DNA of 64,000 nt from Cytobacillus oceanisediminis (GTDB taxonomy: Bacteria; Bacillota; Bacilli; Bacillales; Cytobacillaceae), in NCBI RefSeq assembly GCF_004366035.1, contig NZ_SOEE01000001.1, positions 186,001 to 250,000 on the forward strand, written 5' to 3'. The notes below the pieces were generated by a model. The model saw only the letters and a program-made list of their open reading frames with translations. It was not told the DNA's origin and made no database searches. A program made the translations under genes and the position numbers. Shown here piece after piece: positions 47,494 through 56,374 of the stretch (its first letter is position 1; every line of letters begins with the position of its first letter).

Positions 47494-48060
47494 TTATTGT
47501 TTAATAAGCGAAAGCACTTCAGCCCGTGCTCTTGCATCCTCTGCAAACACACCTCTTACTGCTGATGTCACCGTTTTTGAACCAGGCTTTTTAACTCCGC
47601 GCATTGTCATGCACATATGTTCCGCTTCCACAACGACCATTACACCATGGGGTTCAAGCTTTTCCAGGATGGAATTTGCTACAGTAGATGTAATGCGTTC
47701 CTGAAGCTGAGGACGCTTGGCAACTGCCTCTACTGCTCTGGCGAGTTTGCTTAAACCTGTTACTCTGCCGCCCCTCGGGATGTAAGCTACATGAGCCACA
47801 CCAAAGAAAGGTACAAGATGATGTTCACACATAGAATAAAAAGGAATATCTTTAACTAAAACAAGTTCCTCGTGATCTTCGCCAAATACTGTTTCAAAGT
47901 ATTCTTTAGGATCCTGGTTAAGCCCCATAAAAACTTCTTCATACATTTTTGCGACTCGCTTTGGCGTATCAAGAAGGCCTTCACGATTCGGGTCTTCTCC
48001 GATTGCTTCTAATATTAAACGCACCGCATCTTCTATCTGGGCACGATTCACTTCTGCCAT
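47494..48060 (-). CDS. folE: GTP cyclohydrolase I
   Basis: 188 aa (mtrA in B. subtilis); GTP to dihydroneopterin triphosphate, folate pathway. Zinc ligands in [12 protein letters not shown] and [30 protein letters not shown]. Its own promoter lies upstream. Last intact core gene before the hbs junction. Confidence 0.97.
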   Translation of the reverse strand: MAEVNRAQIEDAVRLILEAIGEDPNREGLLDTPKRVAKMYEEVFMGLNQDPKEYFETVFGEDHEELVLVKDIPFYSMCEHHLVPFFGVAHVAYIPRGGRVTGLSKLARAVEAVAKRPQLQERITSTVANSILEKLEPHGVMVVVEAEHMCMTMRGVKKPGSKTVTSAVRGVFAEDARARAEVLSLIKQ

Positions 48061-48103
48061 AATTATGCCTCCTATGTATTAACACTATGGTAATAATATG
48101 TTC

Positions 48104-48132
48104 ATATTAGCATAACCCTTTCATTCAGGCAA
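48104..48132 (-). promoter_or_regulatory. Promoter of folE
   Basis: Minus strand TTGCCT, 17-bp spacer, TAATAT with an extended TGC just before the -10. Confidence 0.65.
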
Positions 48133-48210
48133 AACTGAAACTTCCGTGTCTCTCTCTAATATAAGTATACGGCTCTTTCCCCTGTAGGCAGCGTGATTTC
48201 AGAACGGATA

Positions 48211-48243
48211 AAAAAGAAAAAACCGCGATTATTCGCGGTTTTT
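48211..48243 (-). terminator. Terminator of hbs
   Basis: AAAAACCGCGA / TCGCGGTTTTT hairpin followed on the minus strand by TTCTTTTTT; 36 bases past the displaced hbs stop. Confidence 0.85.
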
Positions 48244-48278
48244 AGCTCAAGCATAAGCTTTAAGCACTTGTATGTAGA

Positions 48279-48311
48279 TTATTTAACTGCATCTTTAAGC
48301 GCTTTACCTGG
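48279..48311 (-). pseudogene. hbs: Displaced 3' end of hbs (HU protein)
   Basis: Minus strand encodes PGKALKDAVK and a stop, the exact C-terminus of Geobacillus-type HU; a TAA directly precedes it. hbs is the expected neighbour of folE. Upstream coding sequence is replaced by island DNA after base 48313. HU is essential in Bacillus, so an intact copy is expected at the other end of the insertion, outside the window. This is therefore most likely the duplicated attachment end, not a dead only copy. Confidence 0.8.
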
Positions 48312-48314
48312 TTA
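48297..48314. other. Left island junction / candidate attachment site
   Basis: Homology to hbs ends after CCTGGTT; the next bases (ATCATCCC) do not fit any HU codon. The att core should lie in the hbs-derived bases here. Confidence 0.55.
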
Positions 48315-48315
48315 T

Positions 48316-48354
48316 CATCCCTTTTTTTATTAATTTTAATCAACATCCCTTTTT
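48316..48354. repeat. Direct repeat at the island left end
   Basis: CATCCCTTTTT occurs at 48316-48326 and 48344-48354 (28-base spacing), directly inside the junction. Possible arm sites for the recombinases. Confidence 0.45.
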
Positions 48355-48377
48355 ATAAGTAAATAATCAAATATTTA

Positions 48378-48407
48378 CTACAGTAATTTAAAGGTTATTC
48401 ACTGTAG
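48378..48407. repeat. Inverted repeat near the island left end
   Basis: CTACAGT and ACTGTAG, 7-bp arms 16 bases apart, in the 240-base non-coding leader before the first recombinase. Confidence 0.4.
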
Positions 48408-48460
48408 ACCTAGAATATTAGTAAGAAAGAAATATTTGGAATTATAGTTATGGGTATTAA

Positions 48461-48518
48461 GGGACGTAGCCCACAGCGGGAGGCGTATCCACAGGTCGTC
48501 GGACCGAGGACCTTTTTT
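48461..48518 (+). ncRNA. GC-rich structured leader with terminator hairpin
   Basis: A 58-base GC-rich patch in otherwise AT-rich DNA: GGGACGTAGCCC, then GGTCGTCGG / CCGAGGACC style hairpin (48494-48512) followed by TTTTTT. It ends 39 bases before the first recombinase gene, so it looks like a terminator or attenuator in the leader; no known RNA family recognised. Confidence 0.45.
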
Positions 48519-48557
48519 CTTTGTTTTAAAATTTGGTTATAAGAGGATGGTGAGTAT

Positions 48558-50054
48558 ATGACATATGCTACCTTTAAAACAATAAATAAAATTATGGATA
48601 ATAAGGTAAGAATAAATCATTTATCTGACTACTTATATAATAAGGAAATTAATGGACTACACTACTTAGACTTTATACCGGATGGTAATATATTTTGTTT
48701 GGTGCAACCTAATCAGAGAACAGACCATCTTTCAACAACATATTTAATTGAGTTAAAGAATAATGCTAAATCCCCCAATACAATAAGAGCTATAGGAGAT
48801 GATATTAAAAGATTCCTAGACTATCTAATGATATTTGAAATACCTTTAGAAACAGTAGATGATTTATTACAATTAATTATTGGATTCATTGATTACCTAT
48901 CGGTAATTGCTGTTAAAAGAATAAAGGTCAAAAGGAGTATTGAGTGGTCATTACTTGACTTTATACCATTGAATACAATAAATGGAGGAATGTATAAAAT
49001 TGAACCTAACGAGTTTGGCAAAAAGGATGTATCAACATACGGTAGAATGAGTGATAACTTGATGTATCGAATTGTTGCCAATGTAATAGGGTATCTCCAA
49101 TTTTTGAAAGATAGAACGGATAAATATAGCGAATTGAAGCTGAACACAATCCCTATTAAATACATAGACCAAGGCAACGTAAATTCCTCAACAGTTAAGA
49201 AAAAGAAAAAGGTAACTATATATGATATAGATTATTTGTTTGAAAAAGCAGGTATAAAATTAAATAAAGAAGTAGGGAAAAGGTCAGTTAAACCATTTAC
49301 AGGACCCATTCCAACAGTTGAGGAGATGCAAAGCATTATAACATATACAAATAATATTTCGGCGATAAACAAGCTGTTAGTCTATACATTGCGGGGGTTT
49401 GGGATAAGAGCAGCAGAATTATCAAATATTAGAATAATAGATTACCATATTCCTGACAAATTATTATCCATGAATTATCATGATGCTATGTTGCAAATTA
49501 AAGAAGTGCGGCTTGGTGATTTGTATTTCAATCGTTCGATAAATAAATGGGTATGTGAATTAGTAGAAAACAATTCAGAGGATACTCATTTTAAATCCCG
49601 GATTAAAACTGGAAGTAGACAAATTCCATATGCATTCGAACAGGAGGAGCTTACGGCAATCATATACGAAGCTATAAGAGAACGGATACTCTTAATGAGA
49701 GCTAATCAAACCAAGGAACATGGATACCTATTTATTTCAAAAATGAATAAATGTAGACCAATGAATAATGGTACTGTGTATAAAATAATAAAAAATTTAA
49801 CGGAACAACTTTTCAAAAAATCAAGTATCAACTTAACCTGGATTCATCCACATACATTTAGGCACTATTTTGCCACCTATTCTCTTAGAATAAAAAAAAC
49901 AAGCCTAGACGACGTTTCAAGGATGTTAGGTCACTCAGATACAGAAACAACAAGAATCACTTATATACATTACCTGGATAACAACAAACCAGAATCTACA
50001 TCAGAACATATGAAAAACACATTTAACAATACACAGTCAGGAGATTCTTGTTGA
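48558..50054 (+). CDS. Tyrosine recombinase 1 of trio (GinA/TnpA-like)
   Basis: 498 aa. N-terminal SAM-like DNA-binding part and C-terminal catalytic domain with all landmarks: Arg near 284 (GFGIRAAELSN), HTFRH near 431-435, LGHSD near 459 and Tyr near 469 (TRITYIHY). Expected to integrate/excise the island. RBS AGAGGATGG before ATG. First gene of a four-gene operon with overlapping or near-touching ends; the composition fits GInt islands (ginABCD). Confidence 0.85.
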   Translation: MTYATFKTINKIMDNKVRINHLSDYLYNKEINGLHYLDFIPDGNIFCLVQPNQRTDHLSTTYLIELKNNAKSPNTIRAIGDDIKRFLDYLMIFEIPLETVDDLLQLIIGFIDYLSVIAVKRIKVKRSIEWSLLDFIPLNTINGGMYKIEPNEFGKKDVSTYGRMSDNLMYRIVANVIGYLQFLKDRTDKYSELKLNTIPIKYIDQGNVNSSTVKKKKKVTIYDIDYLFEKAGIKLNKEVGKRSVKPFTGPIPTVEEMQSIITYTNNISAINKLLVYTLRGFGIRAAELSNIRIIDYHIPDKLLSMNYHDAMLQIKEVRLGDLYFNRSINKWVCELVENNSEDTHFKSRIKTGSRQIPYAFEQEELTAIIYEAIRERILLMRANQTKEHGYLFISKMNKCRPMNNGTVYKIIKNLTEQLFKKSSINLTWIHPHTFRHYFATYSLRIKKTSLDDVSRMLGHSDTETTRITYIHYLDNNKPESTSEHMKNTFNNTQSGDSC

Positions 50055-52090
50055 TGAAATTACAGTGGTTACCTATTGATGTATACAAAAAAACAGTTCA
50101 TGATGCAGAATATCTTTTTGGACCACTTTTCTTCAGAGAATCAATTCTAATGGCAAAAAAACTGATTAAAGAGTGTCCTGAGCCGATAGAATGGCTTGAT
50201 AACCCAATTAGATTTAAATCAGCAAATACTGGTCAAAAAGAAACTAACTATATTATTAATTGGGCTATTCATTATCGACTCTTTCAAGATGACTTCATTA
50301 GACCAAAATTATTAAAATATTTTGCATCTATTCAAATCAACAAAGTGTTAATTAATTGGGCTATCTTCCACAACATTCTAAATGAAATGGAATTAGCTAA
50401 AATCAGTGAATACTCTAAGGCAACCAGACATCCATTACAAAAATATTTACCCATACATTTACTTTGGAGGAACATGAAATTAGAAGAGTTGGTTAATGCT
50501 GATATTGAAAAGGATTGTGCCTATTTTCAATCAATTCATAAATCCAAATATAGTCCTAAATTAATCCAACAGTTACTTTTTGACTTAGATTATTCGGATA
50601 AAAAAAGTGTTGCAAAACGTACTAAAAGGAAAAACATAGAATTTCTAAAACAACACCCAGTCTATGGAAGAGTAATGGATGATTATGAATCGTTTTTAAA
50701 AGCAAACGGCACAAAATCAGTCACAATCAACAATATATTTAAATGTATAAAAAAATTCATAGATTATGTAGATACGCAGGGTTTTAAAGATATCTCTTAT
50801 TTTGAAGCTATTGATTTAGAACGATATATTGAATATTTAGAATCGGATGGTTTGAAAGCTAGTAGCATAAATGCTGCCATTCCCAGTTTGCTTTCATTCT
50901 TGGAGTGGGCTGCTGGTGCCTATGAAATGTTCCCTAATCAAATTGAGTTCCCCAAACAAACATTAAAACGAATAAGAAAGCAAGCTGAACGAATCCGTGA
51001 AGAAGAAGATGGTTTAGCTTTTGAGAATGAAGACACACCAAAAGCTATCGTTTCATTTCTATTGAATTTCGAGCCTAGAAATGAGCTTGAGTTTCTTTGC
51101 AAGTATTTTTGGATACTAACATCCAGTTGTCCCGTCAGACAAAAATTCACTTTGTCACTAGAAGCTAATAACTGTATTTATCCTATGTTAAATGAAAAGA
51201 GTTTATTTGGTTTATATTCTCAAGATGCTGATAAAGCAGGAAATACAAATGGTCAATTCCCTATTATTGATGAAAATGGTGTTTCTACGGTCCGAATTCT
51301 TGAAAACCGTATCAACAACGGCAACTTTAAGCCGGTTTATAACGAAAATTTTAATCGTTCCTTTATTCATTTATTTCAATTTGAGAATTCAAGCAAGGTC
51401 TTGACAAAGACAAATATTGTGGATTTTTTATATCAAGTTATCAAACCAGCAATAAGTGTTACTTTAGGAGTTCCAAGCGAAGAAATTAAAGCAGGAACAC
51501 ATAGTTTTCGTCATTATTTACTAACTCACATCATTAGAAAAACAGGAAGTGAAGAAGCTGCTCAAGCAGCTGCAGGACATCACGATAAAAAAATGCTTAG
51601 AAAAGCTTATATCGTAAGTAAACACGGTAAAAATGCTCTTTTACTTCGAGCCTTAGATAAATATGAAACAGGAGAAATTACTGGCAAATTTTATTTGCGT
51701 TTGATTGAACTTTTAACCTCAAACAATCCTGATACAGATATGATGAGGGATTTGACATCTAATATGGAATTGCATGAATTTATATCCAGACATGGAAGAA
51801 GCACTGAAATGGGGTATTGTTTTGATGAGAACCAAACCTGTAATCACTATCTTAAGTGTTGGAACTGCCCTTCATTCATGTTATGTAAAGAAGACATATC
51901 AGGAGCAATTGATTTGCTAAGACGCTTGATTCTTGAATTTCATGAAATGGTAGAAAACAGTAAAAATTTCTCGCTCGACAATACAATTTCTCGAAATAAA
52001 TTAACAGCTATCTCAATGATAAAAGAACGACTAGGTGATTTAAAGTACACGGACAAGCAAATTGAAGAAATGGTTTTCAGTCCTAATTAA
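50054..52090 (+). CDS. Tyrosine recombinase 2 of trio (GinB/TnpB-like)
   Basis: 678 aa, similar in size to TnpB of Tn554 (630). Recombinase core N-terminal SAM-like region at about residues 205-300; catalytic Arg in SSCPVRQKFTLSLE, THSFRHYLL for H-x-x-R, AGHHDKKM and the Tyr in RKAYIV. C-terminal Cys cluster (CFDENQTCNHYLKCWNCPSF) suggests a zinc site. ATG at 50054 overlaps the stop of recombinase 1 by one base, with AGGAGA upstream. Confidence 0.85.
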   Translation: MKLQWLPIDVYKKTVHDAEYLFGPLFFRESILMAKKLIKECPEPIEWLDNPIRFKSANTGQKETNYIINWAIHYRLFQDDFIRPKLLKYFASIQINKVLINWAIFHNILNEMELAKISEYSKATRHPLQKYLPIHLLWRNMKLEELVNADIEKDCAYFQSIHKSKYSPKLIQQLLFDLDYSDKKSVAKRTKRKNIEFLKQHPVYGRVMDDYESFLKANGTKSVTINNIFKCIKKFIDYVDTQGFKDISYFEAIDLERYIEYLESDGLKASSINAAIPSLLSFLEWAAGAYEMFPNQIEFPKQTLKRIRKQAERIREEEDGLAFENEDTPKAIVSFLLNFEPRNELEFLCKYFWILTSSCPVRQKFTLSLEANNCIYPMLNEKSLFGLYSQDADKAGNTNGQFPIIDENGVSTVRILENRINNGNFKPVYNENFNRSFIHLFQFENSSKVLTKTNIVDFLYQVIKPAISVTLGVPSEEIKAGTHSFRHYLLTHIIRKTGSEEAAQAAAGHHDKKMLRKAYIVSKHGKNALLLRALDKYETGEITGKFYLRLIELLTSNNPDTDMMRDLTSNMELHEFISRHGRSTEMGYCFDENQTCNHYLKCWNCPSFMLCKEDISGAIDLLRRLILEFHEMVENSKNFSLDNTISRNKLTAISMIKERLGDLKYTDKQIEEMVFSPN

Positions 52091-52102
52091 CTGGAGGATA
52101 CA

Positions 52103-54382
52103 ATGGCGCTATTAGCAATTCCCCAAAAGCTAATCGAAGTAAATGGTGGTCATTATCGATTTAATATTAATGAGCATTTTAATAAGGATGAAATTGATAT
52201 TTTAGGAATAAGAGTCCCGAAAACCTTTTTAGAAAAGCCATTAGCATACTTTCAACAATATAATCAACTAAATAAGAACGAAAGGTTATATGCTTATAGA
52301 TTGGCTTTTTATGGTCGGATTATGTTGGATGAATCAATCTATTCAGTACCTATCAATATAAGTTCTTTCCCATTAGATTTTGTAGATAATTTTATTTTTC
52401 TAAGGAAGCTACTTGAAGAACAGATTGATAAGTTCAACCCGGAGCAAACCATCAATCGTGAAAGCTTCAAAAAGGAAGTTACAAAAGAAATTTTCAGCAT
52501 GTGGATGCAAGGTTACGGTCTTTTGAATACTTTCAATAGAAATACGATTGGAAATGAACAAATTCAAAAGATTTTCAATCGAAAAGGCAAGATGAGAATT
52601 GCCGAATTTCTTGCTTTTTCATTAATTAATCACCCCGAATCATATATAAGCGAAATGCCTGAAAGACAAAGATTACTTAAATCAGAGGAATCGGAGCAAA
52701 CCAAATGGGATAGACTCTTAGAAACTAATAATACTGAACTAACCCTTGAAATAAAGGAATTTGTATTTGGATATTTAATGGACCGTATTGGCAGCAAAGC
52801 TGTTATAGAGATTGAAGAATCTAATGGTGAAAAAAGCATACAAACCTTTAATTCAATTACTTGGGGAACCTGGAATGTTAAATCTAGTTCATTGATTACG
52901 GCAGCTAATATTTTTTCTAATTTAAGAATAACCCATGTGCAAGAACTTATCTATAAAGCAGGGATAATTAAACTACTGGGTTCCACAGCGTTCAAAGAAC
53001 TTGGAACAACTCTTCAAGATAATATCCGAGAAAACTTACGTGAATTCGTCAATATTTATATTAAGAAGAACAATTTAAAAGACGTAAACATTAGTCGAAT
53101 AGCACCGAACAAAACATTCAATAAAGGAACTACTTACGGTGAACATATTGATTTTGGTGATACGTTCTCCCTTATTTCTACTTTGCTTGATAATGACAGT
53201 ATTTTTATTGATGATAGAAATATTAATGATGCTCGCTGTCGAAGAGCGATATTACTTGAACTTACAACAGGTGCTAGAATTCACGAGGTCTTATTACTTA
53301 AAAGAGATTGTCTTTCAACAAATCATGAAGGTGCTACCTTTATTCATTTTCATAAAACAAAGGTAGGTACTGAATACTTTGTAAAAGCGACGCCTGATAT
53401 GGTGCAATGGATTAAAGAACTTCAAAATCTATCAGGAAACACTAAGATATCGGTCTCAAGTGCGAACGTGTCCACAACATTTGGCGATGACCTCGAAGAA
53501 TATAGACTTTTTCCAAACACAATGAATACAAATATAATCCTTGAAAGTCAAATAAATAGATTCTTAAAAAAATTAGAAAAACAGTTAAAGCTCAAATCAC
53601 ACTTCTCTTCTCATGACTTAAGAAAAATGCATGCCCTATATTTAAAAATGATTGGTAAAGATAAAATTGATATACAACTTGCACTTAATCAAAAAGATAT
53701 CAATTCCCAACTGCCCTACTTGGCAACCCATGCAAAAGAAACGATAGATAAAATTAAACTGGTAGCAACTGAGGGCGTTTGGGATGAGGTTCTTGTTTAC
53801 GAAGAATTGGAGAATTCCATACCACTAGAGCAAGTGATGAAACGTGCAAGGACTTTAACATCAAAAAATGAAGCTAAAAATGATGCACTTACCTTTATAG
53901 AAAAGATTATAACAAAAGTTAAAATTGAAAACAAAGAGCTCCCTACTCTTAACATAAATAACCCGAAAGGTATGCCCATGTACACACATTATTGTACAGC
54001 GTCAGTATCAGTAAACTGTGGTCATACTGAATTAGATTGTTTTGGATGCCACCTGTATAAGCCGGACCAAGACAAGCTGTTTGAGCACAAAGCAGAAGTT
54101 TTGCGATACTTAGTGCAGATTATGTATTCCGAAGATTCAGCTAAAAAAAATAAGCTAGAAAGAGCTTTTATCGATTTAAATGTGGATGATTTAAAAAAGA
54201 AGGCATCAAAAACCTTCAGTTCCCTCTTTAAGAAATTTGATTTTTTACCCGAAAAGGAAGGAAAAAAAATCGAAAAAGAACTAAATGCCATTGCAAACAA
54301 TTATTATAAGAAAAATAAGGCTACTAAACCTGTTTTAAGCCACTCAGAAGCGATGAAGCTAATAAAGGAGGGGTTAATATAA
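52103..54382 (+). CDS. Tyrosine recombinase 3 of trio (GinC-like)
   Basis: 759 aa, the largest of the three. Arg in LTTGARIHEVLLL, HDLRK for the H-x-x-R box, and a candidate Tyr in LPYLATH; the second catalytic His position reads ALNQKD instead of LGH, so it may be weak or architectural. A C-terminal Cys/His group (HYCTASVSVNCGHTELDCFG) may bind zinc. GGAGG before ATG, 12 bases after recombinase 2. Confidence 0.8.
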   Translation: MALLAIPQKLIEVNGGHYRFNINEHFNKDEIDILGIRVPKTFLEKPLAYFQQYNQLNKNERLYAYRLAFYGRIMLDESIYSVPINISSFPLDFVDNFIFLRKLLEEQIDKFNPEQTINRESFKKEVTKEIFSMWMQGYGLLNTFNRNTIGNEQIQKIFNRKGKMRIAEFLAFSLINHPESYISEMPERQRLLKSEESEQTKWDRLLETNNTELTLEIKEFVFGYLMDRIGSKAVIEIEESNGEKSIQTFNSITWGTWNVKSSSLITAANIFSNLRITHVQELIYKAGIIKLLGSTAFKELGTTLQDNIRENLREFVNIYIKKNNLKDVNISRIAPNKTFNKGTTYGEHIDFGDTFSLISTLLDNDSIFIDDRNINDARCRRAILLELTTGARIHEVLLLKRDCLSTNHEGATFIHFHKTKVGTEYFVKATPDMVQWIKELQNLSGNTKISVSSANVSTTFGDDLEEYRLFPNTMNTNIILESQINRFLKKLEKQLKLKSHFSSHDLRKMHALYLKMIGKDKIDIQLALNQKDINSQLPYLATHAKETIDKIKLVATEGVWDEVLVYEELENSIPLEQVMKRARTLTSKNEAKNDALTFIEKIITKVKIENKELPTLNINNPKGMPMYTHYCTASVSVNCGHTELDCFGCHLYKPDQDKLFEHKAEVLRYLVQIMYSEDSAKKNKLERAFIDLNVDDLKKKASKTFSSLFKKFDFLPEKEGKKIEKELNAIANNYYKKNKATKPVLSHSEAMKLIKEGLI

Positions 54383-54385
54383 TAT

Positions 54386-54781
54386 ATGGCAAAAACCAGT
54401 AGAGAGCAATTATACACAATTACAAAGGGAATTAAACGGAAATACATGAATTTAGCCAAAAAAGGCGATATCAATGCTCGGAAAAAGAAAACGGAATTAT
54501 ACAAAATTATTGCAAGTAAGCTTGGGCTAACAAGTGAGAGGACCCTTTGGTCTGGTTCACATGCTGAATACCTAGAAAGTTGGTTTTTAAGTTTTCAAGC
54601 TGATATTGAAGAAGCATTGAGGAATTCAACAATAACGCCCTCAGAATCGACTTTAACAGAGGAAGAGGCAACTAACTATAAAGAAATCATAAGAGCCTTA
54701 GAAAAGCGCGTGAAGGAGCTTACAATTGAAAATAATGAACTACGCAGCTTAACAATTGATAGGTTCGAAAGGATTAAATAA
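54386..54781 (+). CDS. Small coiled-coil recombination accessory protein (GinD/TnpC-like)
   Basis: 131 aa, basic N-terminal half and a C-terminal coiled coil (IRALEKRVKELTIENNELRS). Size and place match TnpC of Tn554 (125 aa) and the small fourth gene of GInts, which helps orientation or recombination. Three bases after recombinase 3; its RBS (AGGAGG) is rather far, about 14 bases. Confidence 0.75.
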   Translation: MAKTSREQLYTITKGIKRKYMNLAKKGDINARKKKTELYKIIASKLGLTSERTLWSGSHAEYLESWFLSFQADIEEALRNSTITPSESTLTEEEATNYKEIIRALEKRVKELTIENNELRSLTIDRFERIK

Positions 54782-54790
54782 AATGAAAAA

Positions 54791-54847
54791 AAGACAGCCT
54801 TAACTCATTTCAAAGTAAACTCGTTCCACTTAAATGAGGGCTGTCTT
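54791..54847 (+). terminator. Large hairpin after the recombinase operon
   Basis: AAGACAGCC / GGCTGTCTT plus CTCATTT / AAATGAG, with a 4-base bulge and a 21-base loop. It ends two bases before the target duplication of the IS1595-type element. Terminator or recombination-related structure. Confidence 0.55.
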
Positions 54848-54851
54848 CAAA

Positions 54852-55443
54852 TTATTTAGCTATGTTAAAGAATAGTGTTGGTTTATTAAAAATTAGAGGG
54901 GCACTCCTTTTTGGAGTCCCCTCGGCTTTTTTAAAATTATATGTATTGTAATATCCAGTATCTGATGAGAATTTTAAAATGTTGCCATCAGTAGGTATTC
55001 CTTCAAAATATGCACCAATGCACCCTATTGTACATCGGTGTCCTGATATCAAAATGTTAAGTTCTTTTTTACTATAATTATTTTCAAGTTCGTTCATAAA
55101 ACCAAAAACTCTTTTAACAAAACTATTTGGGTCTTCAACCCCTTTTATATACATTTGTATCAGGTAATGGTCCAGACATCTTCAGTTCGTTGATGGGTAC
55201 TCTATCAGTTTCACCCAAATCATAAACATCGAGCCTTTCATCTACGGTATCTTTAAGTCCAGTAATTATTTAGGCTGTTTGGATAGCTCTCTCTTGCGGG
55301 GATGAAAATACAAAATTAAAATTTATATCTCTTAATCTCTGTGCTTGTTCTAATCCGTATTCATTTAACGGTATTTCCTTTCTCCCTTGCATTTTCCGCT
55401 CTTTATTTAAGTCGGTTTGACCGTGCCTAAATACATAAATCAT
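54852..55443 (-). pseudogene. Histidine phosphatase (phosphoglycerate mutase-like), broken
   Basis: Starts MIYVFRHGQTDLNKER with the RHG phospho-histidine motif, then VFSSPQERAIQTA; an in-frame TAA at 55270 follows. Downstream the frame continues (IITGLKDTVDERLDVYDLGE) until a frameshift near 55145, after which LISGHRCTIGC supplies the second His motif. The reading frame then runs through a terminator-like hairpin into the element end, so the original stop is also lost. GGGGGAGC precedes the ATG. Confidence 0.75.
54896..54923 (-). terminator. Terminator of the broken phosphatase gene
   Basis: GAGGGGCACTCC / GGAGTCCCCTC hairpin, minus tail TAATTTTTAAT. The same layout (element end, then hairpin, then passenger gene) recurs at 56284. 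Confidence 0.65.
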
Positions 55444-55642
55444 ATTAGCTCCCCCAATATCAAGGCTTAAAAACCCTTTTTGCAAACAATTTGCCATTAT
55501 CAAATCTTTTAATTCTAGGGTGAATGATATACTGTTCTTCGGAGCAGTGAATATACATAACTCCTAGAAAAATTAATTACTATTATTTATCACCAAAGGA
55601 TTAAACGAATGCGTTTTTAATGTAAGAAATGGATAAAAATGT

Positions 55643-55648
55643 TATAAT
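55643..55648 (+). promoter_or_regulatory. Extended -10 element before the DUF3775-like gene
   Basis: TGTTATAAT, an extended -10 (TGnTATAAT) about 30 bases upstream of the start; no clear -35. Confidence 0.45.
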
Positions 55649-55678
55649 TTTACTATCTTAACAGGAGGAGTGGAGAGT

Positions 55679-56098
55679 TTGTCAAACCAATTATTTCAGG
55701 GAAAAGAACAAATATTTAAGGATGTCATACGTTTAGCACAAACCTGGAAAAATACTTATGAATCTTCGGGTTTTGAAGGAGGGGGTTTCCAGGAAATTCA
55801 AGAATTCAATGAATCTCCCATTGGTCAGAAGGTAAAGGCTGAGAAAGAAGCTTTAGAATCATATATGGCAAGTTTAAGTTTTGATGATATCAAAATGCTG
55901 CAAACTATCATGTACCTAGGTAGAGACCGAGATTATGATAACGATATGACACCGGAGGAAATTTATAATGACTATTTGGAGTCATTTAACCAAAGAGGTT
56001 GGAAAACCAAAAATATAGAAACTAGACAAATGACTCAAAAATTGCCTTTATCAGATTATCTAAATACAGGCTTAGAAATACTAAACGTAAAATACTAA
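55679..56098 (+). CDS. DUF3775-like protein
   Basis: 139 aa, acidic, soluble, helical. Contains SFDDIKMLQTIMYLGRDRDY, resembling DUF3775 proteins; function unknown. TTG start at 55679, 10 bases after AGGAGG; a GTG at 55670 overlaps the RBS. It faces opposite to the other passengers and is the only apparently intact gene in the left half of the element. Confidence 0.6.
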   Translation: MSNQLFQGKEQIFKDVIRLAQTWKNTYESSGFEGGGFQEIQEFNESPIGQKVKAEKEALESYMASLSFDDIKMLQTIMYLGRDRDYDNDMTPEEIYNDYLESFNQRGWKTKNIETRQMTQKLPLSDYLNTGLEILNVKY

Positions 56099-56185
56099 TA
56101 CTGTAAAGTAAAGAAGTTCTAGAATTAAATTTAACTCAAAGAAATCTTATTTTACGTTTATATGTTGATTGAATTGTAATATTAA

Positions 56186-56279
56186 AGGTCCCTCGAGCTT
56201 TTGTGCTGTTTTCATACAGCAAGGTCACGAGAGGAAATTCTACTCTTGCTTTTGAGTGGAATTAATCCACTCTTTTTTT
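56186..56279 (+). ncRNA. Structured RNA candidate ending in a terminator
   Basis: CCCTCG / CGAGAGG long-range stem enclosing TGCTGT-TTTCAT-ACAGCA, followed by GAGTGGA-ATTAA-TCCACTC and T8. Lies 88 bases after the DUF3775-like gene and directly before the internal element end. Could be the 3' UTR and terminator of that gene or a separate small RNA. Confidence 0.45.
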
Positions 56280-56283
56280 TATT

Positions 56284-56309
56284 AGCTATGTTAAAGAATA
56301 TTGTTGATT
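56284..56309 (+). repeat. Internal copy of the IS1595-type left end
   Basis: Identical to the outer left end (54858-54883) over AGCTATGTTAAAGAATA and again after single changes; it has no matching 8-bp duplication of its own. Confidence 0.75.
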
Positions 56310-56322
56310 TTTTATATAAGGG

Positions 56323-56353
56323 AAGGGCACTTCATAATTGTTAGAGTGCCCTT
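56323..56353 (-). terminator. Terminator of the AAC(6')-like gene
   Basis: AAGGGCACT / AGTGCCCTT with a 13-base loop; downstream on the minus strand the sequence is T/A-rich. Confidence 0.65.
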
Positions 56354-56374
56354 GTAAGAAATTTTTTAATTGCA

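Noticed and set aside
54858..56283. A second complete IS1595-type element in the left half
   Set aside because: No transposase and no right end lie between the two left-end copies; the 8-bp duplication brackets the whole 3.24-kb unit instead.
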